From the NCBI GenBank assembly GCA_022316685.1, contig JAKJHU010000066.1, positions 4,213,913 through 4,277,912 of the forward strand: a stretch of DNA of 64,000 bases, given 5' to 3'. The position numbers and the translations under genes are program-made. The notes under the pieces are model-generated. The model was not told the origin of the DNA and did no database searches. It worked only from the letters and a program-made list of their open reading frames with translations. Position 1 is the first letter of the stretch, and the number at the start of each line of letters is the position of its first letter. Shown in pieces: positions 47,530 through 58,474 of this stretch. The stretch is from Progne subis subis. Lineage: Eukaryota > Chordata > Aves > Passeriformes > Hirundinidae.

Positions 47530-47631
47530 GGTAAATAGGATTGCCGCCAAGAAATCGTGCCAGCCATTTCTCTCCTCCAGAAATCAATCCTGCAAAGGAG
47601 TGAGTGTTGGCTGGGCTGTGCTGAGCCCCAC
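47530..47631 (+). repeat. 110-bp direct repeat, copy B
   Basis: Same orientation as copy A (46362-46472). It shares 'ggtaaataggattgccgcc', 'cagccatttc', 'ctcctccagaaat' and 'gcaaaggagtgagtgttgg'. It is slightly shorter because of the indel after 'aagaaat'. Confidence 0.88.
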
Positions 47632-49502
47632 CCTTGAGTGGGCATTTCTGTATAAGGAAAAGGGTTTCAGCTCACCTTAAACATATGAGAAAATCAAACT
47701 AGAAAGTTCTGTGCCCTTTCCATCAGTGTTGTCTCAGTGCCAGCACAGGAGCAGTGATTGGGCTCTGAGAGTGAACCTCAAACCTGTTACCAACCTCACT
47801 GTCTCGGTGCCAAACAGCCCACCCAGGCCATTAAGTACTAAAGGGACTGCACAAAAGAGCTCAGGGGCTTTTTTGGACTCCCTCACGAGTGTCAGAATGC
47901 TCTCTGCACTCTGCTCAACCTGCATTTCTTTGTCTGTTCATGTTTATTTTCTTCTTCATCTATTAAACCTTTTATTTTACAAAGCACGTCCAGGGAAGTT
48001 GTCTCTCTATGTGATTTAAACCATTTCTCTGAACAGGGCCGGACCCTCGCAGGTATTGGAAACCCCAATGGAAACTTTAGGAGTGTTCAAAGCAGGAGTC
48101 AGTCTGTGTGGAAGCTCCCACTCCGGTTTCATCTGCTCTTTGGGCAGGGAGGCTTCAGAGGTCCCAGAGGCACAAGGGCCCGTGCCCCTCCTGACCCGTG
48201 CTGCCCTGGCTGTCTGCCTCTGTGTCTGCATCTCTGAATGCTGAGAGCAGCTCCATCTCCCAGTGCCTCAGAGCAAGGCCAGCCCTGCACCCAAGGACAC
48301 TTTGGAAGGCAGTTCAGGCGAGGTCTGGGGTGAGGAAACACCTGGCTGAGGGTGTCTCAGGGAGTCACGGCTGTAGTTTGGTGCATCCAGCTGTGCTGGC
48401 CTCGGTGAGGAGAAGGAAGGAGCAGGTGAAGCGCCTGGTGTGTTGTCCCTGTGCTCACTGCATTCAGCACGTCACCCTGCTGCTGGGCTTAATCCTCTGA
48501 TTAAACCAGGGACTGTGTGCAGCCCAGGGAGCCTCAGAAAGGGCCTCACCTTGTATCTTATCAACCCCAGCCTGGGATTTCACGAACCCCTTTTATGTGT
48601 GGGATATCTTCCACTTTTCTTCTCGGTTTCCCAACGCTCTTACACAGCTTGTTCTCCTCCCTTAGTCCCCCTGGCCCACGACAGATTAAACCTGTTGCTT
48701 CAAACATAACTTCTAGGAAAGAACCGGGCAAACAGAAATCTACAATTTTTCTCTGCAGGAAAATAATTCAAACGTAAACCAAATTTTTATTCTGCATTGC
48801 GAAAGCCACCGATGTGCTCCCCAGAGAGGGGAAAGGAGATATTTTCTACCCTGGACGTCCCAGAACTCACCTGGGATGTGACATAGGCTGCCCTGGCCCA
48901 GAAAGGACCTGAGAAACCATTTTAATGTCACATTCATTGGAAGCCCTCTGGAGTCATGAGTGCTTTTGGCTCCTGTGAGTTGGGATTGTGCTGATGCAAA
49001 ACCAAATTTCGTGGGGAAAAGTTTGACGTCCCCTGAGAGCACATCACCTTCAACTTGGGCTGAGTGCTCCTGCCAGTCTGGCTGCTTCTGTGCAGCCTCC
49101 TGCAGATCAGCAGGTGGAGAGGGTGCAGCTCAACTGCTCCAACAGACTCCCATGGGAGTTATCCTGGAGCATCCCCAATGCCCCTGCAGAGAATCAGGGA
49201 CTTCCAGGTGGTCTCATGTCACGGATCAGTCCCATATGAGAATCTCAGGTGACATCAGATCCCATAAAGCTGGGCAGATTTGAGCTTGCTTTCTGCTGGT
49301 ACCTCAGTTTCCCCTCGGTGAACCTCTGTGCTCCCAGCTTTTCCCCTGTATCAGCTCACCTGTCCAGGCTCTGAGTTTCCCCTGGCGCAGATATATTCCA
49401 ACAGAGGGTTCAGGCACTTGAACAGAAGGAAAACAGATCCTGCAAGTGGGATCCAGCTCCAGAGGTACTGTGAGTTTAGAGACAGACACATATTTCCGGA
49501 AT
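47632..49502. other. Unique non-coding sequence
   Basis: No gene recognised. 47700-48035 has a loosely LTR-like tail ('attaaaccttttattttaca' near 47960), but no ends or target duplication could be found. Confidence 0.4.
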
Positions 49503-49605
49503 CAGGTCTAGTGGAAGGTGTCATTGCCTTGGCAGGGGGGAACTGAATGGTGTTTAAGATCCCTTCCAACCCAAACCTTTCCCTGATTCTTTGATGTTTC
49601 TCTAT
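49503..49605 (+). mobile_element. Short CR1 LINE 3' end
   Basis: Plus-oriented: 'tagtggaaggtgtcattgcc', 'ttggcaggggggaactgaat', 'gatcccttccaacccaaacc', 'ctgattctttgatgtttct'. About 100 bp with degraded octamers. Confidence 0.85.
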
Positions 49606-50662
49606 CCTGGATTAAAACCAGTCTAGCAAGTGAAGCTGGATGACCCAGACATGCAATTCAGCTTTCTATTTACTGTCCTGAAAATTATATTTTTTCCATT
49701 TTGTAATTTTTTTTTCTTTCCAGAGAACTCCAAATTATGAGTTTTCTGCCTGCCAGGGGGGTGTGAATGCTGCCTGTGAGCTCCTGATACACCTCCTGTG
49801 GTCTCTCCCTGCTGCAGCACCACTCTAACCCGGTTCAACAGGGTCACAACCTCCAGGCTGCTGGGTGTAAAGCCCCATCCCTGCTCTCTGAACTGCTGGA
49901 ACACCAGCAGAATGCAAATCCCAACTGTTGGAGGGTGCAGTCTCTAGAGGGAGACATGGTCATGCCAATTTCAGCCAGGCATTTCCTCCTGGGGTGTTGA
50001 GGATTTTTGGAGCACCAGGGGCCACCCTGCACCCCCAATGTCAACTTTGCGTCTGATCTCCATCAGCTGCAGGTGCAAAATTTTGGGTAATTGTGGAGAA
50101 CGGCAATTCCTTGGACAATAAACTCACTCAGCAAAGAGTTTTGGCTTTCCCTTTTCCCTTTCTGCAGAGCAATGCAACCCCCTCTCTGGGAAAATGCTCC
50201 TTAAACACCAGAGTAATTTTTCCTGTAGTGACATCCTGAGTGATTTTCTTATCAGTCTCACACTTGAGTGTGGATGTCACCTGTCCTGATCCGTGCTGCT
50301 GTCTCCAATCTGCTGTCAGAACACAAGGAGGCACTGAAGCAGAAGGTGCAAGGCTCTGGATTGATGGAATTGTCAGGTGAGCCGAGTCGTGTGCCAGGCA
50401 ATCAAAAACCTCAGCTGTGGCTGTAGCCTGGCTTCATGGTGATGTTCTGGCACTGGAAAATCACACTAAATGTTGCAATGATGGCATTTCAGTGTGTCTG
50501 CTGTGGTGGATGTAATGTCTGGAGGGTTTTCCGAGCTCATCTCCGGTCTCGATGCAGCTGGATGACTCTGTGAGCTGCAGCTTCCAGTGACTGCATCAGA
50601 TTTGCATCTCAGAGCCACAGGAGTCCGGCTGTGCAGTGAAGAGTGCATCTTGCTTTCTGCAG
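49606..50662. other. Unique non-coding sequence
   Basis: No gene or repeat recognised. Confidence 0.45.
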
Positions 50663-51230
50663 GGCTTAGCACAGTTTGGTCTGTAGGAGCCTGAACGAGA
50701 GATGTGGGGCAAGGGGCGGCTCTTCAGAATGCTGTTTATGGTGTAGAAGATGTTACAGAGTCCTGGGTGACAGAGCCATGCCTAAAGCTGCCAGCTACAG
50801 CTTATAGGCAAGCCTGAAGTCACTTTAGTTCTGGTTACGATGCATTTTATAGTGTTCTTTGCCAAGCATCTTAATAGATAATAACGAATCAGCATCATAC
50901 ACAATGCCTTCACCATTACCTACAGCCAATCATAACCACTATATTGAGTTAGCATCTTAACTTAAGCTTAACTCAGAGCTTAAAGTTGTTTTTTTGTTTC
51001 CTTGCAGTGAAAAATTCTTAAACCTTTTTTTCTACTTGGTAAAAACATGGTTTTTGTTTGCCTACGGTGTCTTCTTCTTTTCCTGAGAGCTATTTCTGCT
51101 TGCTAGAAACATCTTCTTTGTTTGTGGTCAACATCTCCTTTGCTCCAGCCATAAAACCTCCTTCCAGCTCGACTTAACCTTTGCTATCTTAGTTGTCCAG
51201 TGATAACTGGCTCAGCAATCCTTAATTTAG
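50663..51230 (-). mobile_element. Probable endogenous retroviral LTR
   Basis: Read on the minus strand, this block has an LTR layout. A long AT-rich 5' part is followed by an inverted CCAAT box (plus-strand ccaat at 50926-50930), a TATA box (plus-strand ttttata, 50845-50851), and a CATAAA polyadenylation-type signal about 110 bp downstream (plus-strand tttatg, 50735-50740). A C/G-richer 3' end follows. It shows no similarity to the 32.3/52.6 kb family. No target duplication could be fixed, so the ends are approximate and a non-LTR origin remains possible. Confidence 0.5.
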
Positions 51231-52019
51231 ACACCTTTTATTCTTCTATATCAAAACTTGCTTCCATCTCTATTCCGCTCTCAGACTTCCACATTCAGGG
51301 AGCCTTCTGCCAAGCACACATACCTGTCAAACTTTCATCTTTCCCAACATTAGTCCCTACCCCTGGAATTTGTCTGCTTCTGGGAAGGAAAGTTTCATCC
51401 ACCTCCAGTTACAACAGCAGCAAAAGGGAAAAATTTATGCTCTACTTGGGCATAGAAGTTCTAGTGGCAAAAAATGGATTGGTTGACATTCAGAGGACTT
51501 TGAGGAACACACAGATTAAAAGAAAAAAAAAAAAAGAGAGAGAGAGAGAGAAAATATTGACATTGTTGAAGGCAAATATTTCTGTCAGCTCTTACAAAAG
51601 CATCATTTTAGGGGTAAATGATGCTGCTGAATGTCCAGTCCGTGGTTTGTACTTGCCAGGGGTGTGGGAGGACAGAAGCTCAGACCCTGATATCCCTGTC
51701 CAACCACAGTTCCTATCAACAATTCCCTAGATTTACCAGGTCAGGATTTATCTTCTCTCTCCCTCTGCTGATGTTCCAACCCGCCCTTGCTCTGCCCACG
51801 TGAGGAGATGGATACTGGGATTTGTTTAGACCTTGGGACACCCAGGCAGAACTTTTTTCCTACAAAATTGATGTCATTGACTTTCCAGATCATGAGGGGA
51901 GCGCTCTGAGATGGTTTTCTCATCCTGTCCTGTATTGAAAGACAGTGTTCATCTGAAACCCCATAACGTGCACCTGTGAGGTACCTCTGCCTTGACCTTT
52001 AAATATAATGGCAATAAAA
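51231..52019. other. Unique non-coding sequence
   Basis: No gene recognised. A plus-strand frame from 51200 to 51730 is the longest repeat-poor frame here. It reads through the A13/(GA)n tract at 51523-51551 and has no identifiable domain, so I do not call it. Confidence 0.4.
51523..51551. repeat. A13 followed by (GA)n
   Basis: A13 continuing into about eight GA dinucleotides. Confidence 0.92.
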
Positions 52020-52350
52020 CAACTCTGTAGCCCCCCCGACGGATAAAAGCACAAGAAAAGAGCTATAATGAAGGTATAGCTCAAATAAAAGATCATCCCG
52101 TGCAGATATAGGGTGTGATGTAATGAAAAACACCGGAAAAGAGCCAGAGAAAAGTGCCCTGTGCATCTCCTGCTCCTGTGGAATGTGCAGACGGATCCCT
52201 TAATGACCACAGTGGTTAGGTCTGTGTCTTACATCTCATTTAAAAGGCCATCTCATGCAATTAGCCACCTATTACTGGAGGTTAATTGACATCCAAGAGA
52301 CATCAGGATTACAGTTGGAGCAAAAAGTCAATTAATGGCTCCTCGCCCTG
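52020..52350. promoter_or_regulatory. Candidate conserved non-coding element
   Basis: Repeat-free sequence with scattered CpGs (ccgacggat, atcccgtgc, acaccggaaa, cagacggatc) and AT-rich patches such as 'tcatgcaattagccacc' and 'ggttaattgacatcc', which look like homeodomain-type sites. No credible frame. The regulatory role is inferred from composition only. Confidence 0.28.
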
Positions 52351-52607
52351 CTCCAGCCGTGTTAAAGTGCGGGGACAGACACCGTCCCAGGGACATGTGA
52401 GGTGCCCCTGGGTCCCCCAGCCAACAGCTCCCTCCCCTTCCCCTCCTCCCTGGCTGAATCAATCATTATGATTGATGCTAAATGGCTGTGGTTTCCCATT
52501 ATTGACAGAGTTCTTCTTGACTTACAAGGAGTTTCTCCCTCTGATGCCTTACATTTTAGCTTTCATATTTTTCAGGTTCTGTGCTGCCCAGGGGTGCAGC
52601 TCTGAGC

Positions 52608-52613
52608 TCACAT
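52608..52613. repeat. Target-site duplication, left copy
   Basis: TCACAT, matched at 52994-52999 by TCACCT (5 of 6). It lies at the position predicted by aligning this LTR with the 32.3 kb copy. Confidence 0.6.
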
Positions 52614-52993
52614 TCAGTGTCACTCTGCTCTCTGCACAGAGCAGGGAGACAAAACAAATCCTTTTCCTGCTGGAAGACCAAGGACAACTTTCAGGCCCAA
52701 AAGAACAAACAGTGGTGGAATGAAGGGGAGGAACAAGAAGGATGGGACCTCACAACCTGAAGCTATAATTGGACAATTAAACCCTATTATGCAAATAGAC
52801 CAAAACTTATAAAAGTGTGAGACCTCATGACCAGGTCAGCCTTCTTTTTTGTGACAGTTTTTCAGTCCACCTTGGGTGTAGCCCTGGCCAGGCCTCTTGT
52901 CCTGCCCGAGGTGTATCCTAAAGGCCTTTCAGTAAACACCTGCTTTATTCTCTGGCTCTGTCCAGTCTGTTTCAGGTCAGCCTTCACAAGGCA
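52614..52993 (+). mobile_element. Solo LTR, same family as the 32.3 kb copy
   Basis: A 380-bp plus-strand LTR, the inverted partner of 32319-32696 (378 bp). It has a TATA box (52808-52814) and an AGTAAA signal (52931-52936) where the other copy has AATAAA. It ends 'ggtcagccttcacaaggca', against 'ggtcagccttcccaaggca' in the other copy. A near-perfect 6-bp duplication flanks it. No gag, pol or env sequence lies beside it, so it is a solo LTR. Similarity between the two copies is clear throughout, but with many substitutions and a few small indels, so both are old insertions. Confidence 0.85.
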
Positions 52994-52999
52994 TCACCT
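52994..52999. repeat. Target-site duplication, right copy
   Basis: TCACCT, one mismatch from 52608-52613. Confidence 0.6.
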
Positions 53000-55200
53000 C
53001 CAGCAGAGGCCTCTTGGTTCAGCCCCAAGACAAACTCAAGGCTGGAGCGAGCAGAAAGGAGAGCTGGGAATTAGGCACTTCAGTCCTCGGGTTTTCCAGC
53101 TTCAAGGGTTGCACTGGGGCATCTCCTGGTACTCAGTCTGGATGGCAAAATGACATGAGAAACCCATGGAGGCACTTGGTTTGGGACAACTAGGATGCAC
53201 TCAACCCAGTGAGGGTTCTCAGGTGGCTTGTGAGGGGTAAAACTCATATTGCAAAAGTTCTCTCAGAGCAAAGGTTGATGTGGGTCCTTTACTGCCAGTC
53301 ACTTCCAAACTTCCCAGAACTCCCATTTCCCTCTGCCAGCAGCAGGAACTTCTCAGGATCAAAAAAGAAAAGGTTAAGAGTCAGGGGAGGGTGCACAAGT
53401 CAACACAGACATGAATTTACAGACAGGTTTCCTCAGACTGGTCATAAACACACGAGTTTATATGAGTTTTTTTCTTGTTTTGCTTTTACCATCCAATTTC
53501 CCTTCAACAATTCATACCAGAGTCCAGCCGTGGCTGTGTAAAGTTCTGATTGGTTCTGAGCAGGATATTCTCCGGCTCAGTCCTTCTTCCCAGGTATTGC
53601 AAACCCTCTGACAGAAAAGTCCACCAGATTTTTGGGTTTTTTTCCTGAGGACAGGGCAAAGAAGCGATCTTGGTTAGGTCCTCACTAGAATAACTCGGGT
53701 TCCCTGACACCAGCTGGTACTGGAGTGCTCCCTGATTTATCAAGGAGAGCCCAGACAGCCTCCACTGACTGTGCTGTGTTTCCTTAGGGGTAATCACTCT
53801 CTGCCATTTGAGACTCTCCGTGGTGCCCAGTTCATCTCACAGGACCAGGAGACACAACACTGGGTCCACCTGAGCCCTTCAGAAACAAAGGCTGAAGGTA
53901 AATGGGACATTTCTGGGTGTCTCAGGTGACAAAGACATTTGACTCACAGGGAGACACCTAACTCAGGTGCCTGGGTCAGTGAGGTGAGTCCTCTCCCTCC
54001 TTTAGGGGATGGGAATAGCTGCTGGCATTCAGAGGTGGCTGCTATCAGGTAATTTGAACTCTCCAGAACAATGCAGGAATGATGAACTTTACCCCCCAGA
54101 ATCTACCCTGTCTCTAGTCACGGCCAGCAGAGGTAAATTCAAGCACAGGCCACATCAGAGTCACCATTCCCCAAGTTCAGCCCTTCCTCTGAAGTGGTTT
54201 ATGAGCCACTATCCCACTACAGCTCCTGAAGTCTAAACAGCCTCACTTTTCCTTCCTAGGGTAATTTTCCTCAGGTTTGCACTAAAAGCAAAACGTGGCC
54301 TTTTTGTCCACAGCATCCTAAAAATGGTGTGAGTGTTCTCATCTGCACTGGACCTTCCCCACTCTGCACCTGGAGGTCAGGGGCAGAGCTGTCTCCCCTC
54401 TGTAGGACCAGGGAGAAGGTCAATCCCACCCCACTTTGCACTCAGGTCGCTTCTCCCACTTCTCTGCTGCTTGTGTTGCCTCCACAGCAATTTCTATTCC
54501 AGCTGCACTTCTGCAGTTGAAATAATTTGGTCACCAGGTGTCCAAAATCTGTCGTTCTCCTGTTCTTCAAGGTCTTTCTCTCCATCAAGAGTCACATGCC
54601 TGGAATCCCTGCTGCTGTGACTCCGGCCACAGCAAGGACACAAACTGTGCTCCCTATTTTCGTCCTGAAAAGGTAAATGAAGATAAACAAATCAATAAAC
54701 AGTGGCAGCTGGTGAGCTGCCTTCACCCAGAAGATGCAGTTGTGTCGGTGTGTTATTAAAAACACATCAAAATGCAAACAACGTGAGTGAAGAAATCCAA
54801 CACAAGCCAAAATAAAAGCACCAAGCCTTTGGTTTGCACCTTTTCCACTGGGGAAGCCACCACGCAGATTGATAGCATTTTAAATAGGGCTGGTCATGGA
54901 TGAAGAGGAATTTTAAATGGGATCAATTTATTTTCTTCTTCTGAAAGACAGTGTCTGCTCCTAGAACAACTTGTCTGGTGAAGAAGAAAAATAAACTCAG
55001 CATGAGATTTCTCCCTATGAATAAGATCCTGGGAAAGAGGTTGGGTTGGAAATTTGGGTTGTGGATGTTTTTACCTCTTTTTATTTTCTTATGAGGCATG
55101 AACCATCACTTTTTCGTTAGGTCTGTACAGGACCTGATACAATGAGGGGCCAAAAAAATCTGCAAAACACAGAGAAAACGGTGAGTTTGCTTAATTATAA
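53000..55200. other. Unique non-coding sequence
   Basis: No gene, RNA or repeat recognised over 2.2 kb. Confidence 0.45.
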
Positions 55201-55305
55201 TAGAATCAAAGGGTGGTTTGGTTTGGTTGGTTGGAACTGACGTTAAAATCACCCAGTTCCAGTCCCTTTGCCATAGACACCTTCCACTGGACCAGATTGC
55301 TCCAA
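55201..55305 (-). mobile_element. CR1 LINE 3' fragment, eroded
   Basis: Reverse-oriented: 'agaatcaaagggtggtttgg', a short GGTTT expansion, 'ttggaactgacgttaaaat', 'tttgccatagacaccttcc', 'actggaccagattgctcca'. About 105 bp with deletions relative to the other copies. Confidence 0.82.
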
Positions 55306-56654
55306 TTCTGACAAATTCTGTCAGTTCTTGACAAGGTGAGGGTGCTTTGGTTCATGTCAGCTGTCTCTGTCCATCAGTTCTTTATCTGTGGTGGGCTCCC
55401 CTAGGGAGGGGCAGAGTTCCACAAGGCTTGGGTGTCACTTCATCTTCCTGCTCCAGACAGCCCACACTGCCACAGCCATCATTAATGTGTTATGAAGCTA
55501 ATTATTGTCATCTCTCCTGCAGACATCCCCAAGCATTTGAAAGGGCTGTCATTAAAAAGAAAAACAACCAAAAAACGTGTTCTGAGTTCTGCTGGTGGGA
55601 ATGGAGAGACATAGCCGTCTCTCTTTGTCGTTCCTGCTTGTGCATCCATCTAATGAGAACTGCCCTAAAAATGTTGGGAATTAAATAATAATTCAATAAC
55701 TCCGATGTTCAAAATGTTTTTAGCTTTGTTTCCTCTAAAACATAAGCATGTTCCTTTTCCAAGAGCCAAAGGTCAGAGGGGCCTTTTTGTTCACCAACAC
55801 ATTCATGAAGAGGAGAGCAGGAGATTTATCCAAGCGTTGTCAGAGTTTTAAAGGACTTAAAATACAAATCCTTTGCACACTAGTGAAGAAACCGGTGTGA
55901 GTCTTATTTTAGGCCAGCCTAGCTACAAGCACAACTTTTCTACTGGGGATTTGAAGAGGGCAGGTTTTGTTGGCTTATGTCCATGGGAGGGTTCCTGAAT
56001 TTTGGAGATGCTGCCTGGTCACGTAGTGACCCTGGTAGGCAGTGATTTGGATTCAGATCCTTTTTCCTCCCGGTGCTGCCTGTGGAACTTGGCTGTGTTT
56101 TGTGTTGGTTCCCCTGGGATGGATTTTTCTCTGAGGATGAATGCATTACAGATGGGCTGTGGCACGACAGAAGGCTTAAAAAACACAGACAAACTCTCTG
56201 TTGGAGGTAAACTCGGTTTCAGTGTGAAAAGTTGCTTGCAAAATTTAGGGGTCCTCTCAAGAGAAGAGAAAAAATGATTGAAAATCATTTCAGTCTGAAA
56301 GATTGCAGTCACCACTCCCGGTTCACCCAGTTTCCCAATGCAGAGGCTGTGCTGGGTTCTCAGCGAAGGCCAAGACCCAGCTGGGAGCTCTCACTCCCCT
56401 CTTCCCCACCATTCCCTTGTCTGGGAGGGTCACTGAAACCTGCCATGACTTCCTGGTGGATTATCTCATCATTCCCAATAATCCTATTTGCCTGATGGAG
56501 CTGCTTCACAAACAGCCCCCCGTGGACTATTTCCCCATCTCTGTCTCCTCCATGCATCTTCTCCTAATGACAAGCACTCCATTTGGAGCCTGCTTTCCCA
56601 GCGGCCTGATGGATGCCACATGTGGATTGATTTCCAGCTGGAGTTACTTCCTCC

Positions 56655-56686
<32 letters not shown>

Positions 56687-57386
56687 CTCCTCCTCCCCAC
56701 CACATGAGAGGATTGCACTGCTGTCCAGTGATGCCTTGGGTTGCTTCTCTTCCCTTTGATACTGGACACTGAACCACCCTTAAACATTGATGGGTCATGG
56801 CCCAGTGCCTCTGTTTGGCTAATTCTGCACCTCTGCAACCTTATTTATAATTTTAATCCTCTAATATTAATTTATAATTAATAGCCACATCTATGCCAGC
56901 AGATGCAATGTCCAGGCTCTGCTATTCTGGCTGCTAGTATGGCCTGGTTTCTCTGCCAGGATCGATCTCTCTTATCCCTGATAACACATTCCTCACCTGT
57001 ACTCTGGAACACCTCCCCATTCAATGCCCAGGGCTGGGCTATTTGGCATCAGTCAAAAATCAGGAAAATGCCAACCATGAAAGGACAGGGCTGTGCTCAA
57101 CTCCTAAACAAACAAATCCCAACCCATCCTCACCACTGCTGGAAAAGATCAGGAATGTCCTGGTGGGAATCTAACTCACAGGAAGGCTTCTGAGATTAGG
57201 CTCAACAGCAGGAGCCGTGTCCAGCCAGGGAACAGCTCGCTCTGGACATGCTCTTATCACCACCAGGATGTGCCCATCCTCTGGAGACTGCTCCGGCTCC
57301 AGGCTGGCAGGGACTCACAGTGCTTGATTGAAATGAGTCAGCTCCTCAGCCACTCAGCCAAAGCAGCACAGGTCAGTGTCGTAATG

Positions 57387-57387
<1 letters not shown>
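55306..57387. other. Unique non-coding sequence
   Basis: No gene recognised. Contains the C/T tract at 56647-56698 and an AT-rich patch near 56850-56885. Confidence 0.45.
56647..56698. repeat. (CTC/TTC)n polypyrimidine tract
   Basis: About 52 bp composed only of C and T in CTC and TTC triplets. Frames across it read as proline/leucine or arginine/glycine runs and are chance. Confidence 0.93.

Positions 57388-57420
<33 letters not shown>
57388..57420. repeat. T33 homopolymer
   Basis: 33 T. No adjacent element recognised. Confidence 0.94.
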
Positions 57421-57421
<1 letters not shown>

Positions 57422-57689
57422 GCAGTTTATGCCAAGATTCCTGCTGTTGAAGGTGGACTGACACTTTACAATCTGGAGAACATGGAAAAATCCAGTTTCA
57501 GGCTCACAGAGTAGAAAGTACCTGCATGCTTGGGATCTCTAGCAGCACCGGAGGGGGTGGAGGTACATGCACATTATGTCTACGAGTGTGCAGGCTCTCT
57601 AATTAACTCTTTGGAGGGTCCCTGAGAGGCACAAAATCCCCCTTCAATAATGGAACTTATTCAATATTTAATTGGATGCTAATAATTAA
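57421..57689. other. Unique sequence
   Basis: Nothing recognised. Confidence 0.4.
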
Positions 57690-57840
57690 AATATACCTCC
57701 TTTCAGCCCAAACCTACTGAGCACACATGAGCTGCCACCGTAATTATCGAGCCGCGCTGATCGCTTCATTTCCACGGTCCTTGCTTTGTGAGAGGCTGCA
57801 CTGAGGGTGTGAAACGTGGCAGCACTGCAGAGTTCCTGGG
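57690..57840. promoter_or_regulatory. Candidate conserved non-coding element
   Basis: A compact repeat-free patch with seven CpGs in about 45 bp (caccgtaattatcgagccgc, ctgatcgctt, tccacggtcc). This is the densest CpG cluster outside the 8 kb and 27 kb blocks. No frame is credible. The assignment rests on composition. Confidence 0.28.
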
Positions 57841-58387
57841 AAATGATGCCTTTGCAGCTCATGGGAGCAGGCATTCATCACTTCTCCCCAACTTTTCCAG
57901 GCTTTTCTCTACACCTGTATACAAATGAGTGATGTGAAGGATCGGGGGAGCTGATGCCACAGAGAAGAGCAGCCACATCTGCAGCTGCTGGAACCTTCAC
58001 CTACCAGAGTATCAGCTCTAGGAACTTTGTTGGTGTAGATTTTCCCTCTGTTTGCTTGGGTTTTTTTTGGTTTAGCAGCAATTGGAGAGATTCTTACAGG
58101 GCATTTTCAGATCAACATTTGTAATGAGCCCAGGTCCAGACTCGGGCCACCAGACCACTGAGCTGAATAAATCAAATACTGTTTCCAAGGTGGAAGCCAA
58201 GCAGGGAAATGTTTTGCCCAGGTCTTGCTATGGGCATTTTGGGAGAGGTTCTGAAACATTCAGAATGAGGGAACAGAAAGATTCAAGATGTGAAAGCTCA
58301 GAGCCTGGGGGTCCTTGTAAAATCAGTGAGAGCTGGATTAGCCCTTGCAGCTGTTTGTCTGAGAGAGATGGAAGGGTCTGCTGCTGA
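57841..58387. other. Unique sequence
   Basis: No gene seen. The frame that runs into the ATT array is chance. Confidence 0.4.
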
Positions 58388-58455
<68 letters not shown>

Positions 58456-58474
58456 CAGCATCATCATCATCATT
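58388..58474. repeat. (ATT)n microsatellite with (TCA)n tail
   Basis: About 22 uninterrupted ATT units (58388-58454), then after 'ccagca' about four TCA units (58461-58474). A likely highly variable locus. Confidence 0.95.

Noticed and set aside
47700..48035. Possible LTR tail with 'attaaaccttttattttaca'
   Set aside because: No TATA-to-polyA layout, ends or target duplication could be established.
51200..51730. A 176-residue plus-strand open frame in repeat-poor sequence
   Set aside because: It crosses an A13/(GA)n tract read as Lys/Arg/Glu, and no domain is recognised. The first 30 bp overlaps the LTR-like block.
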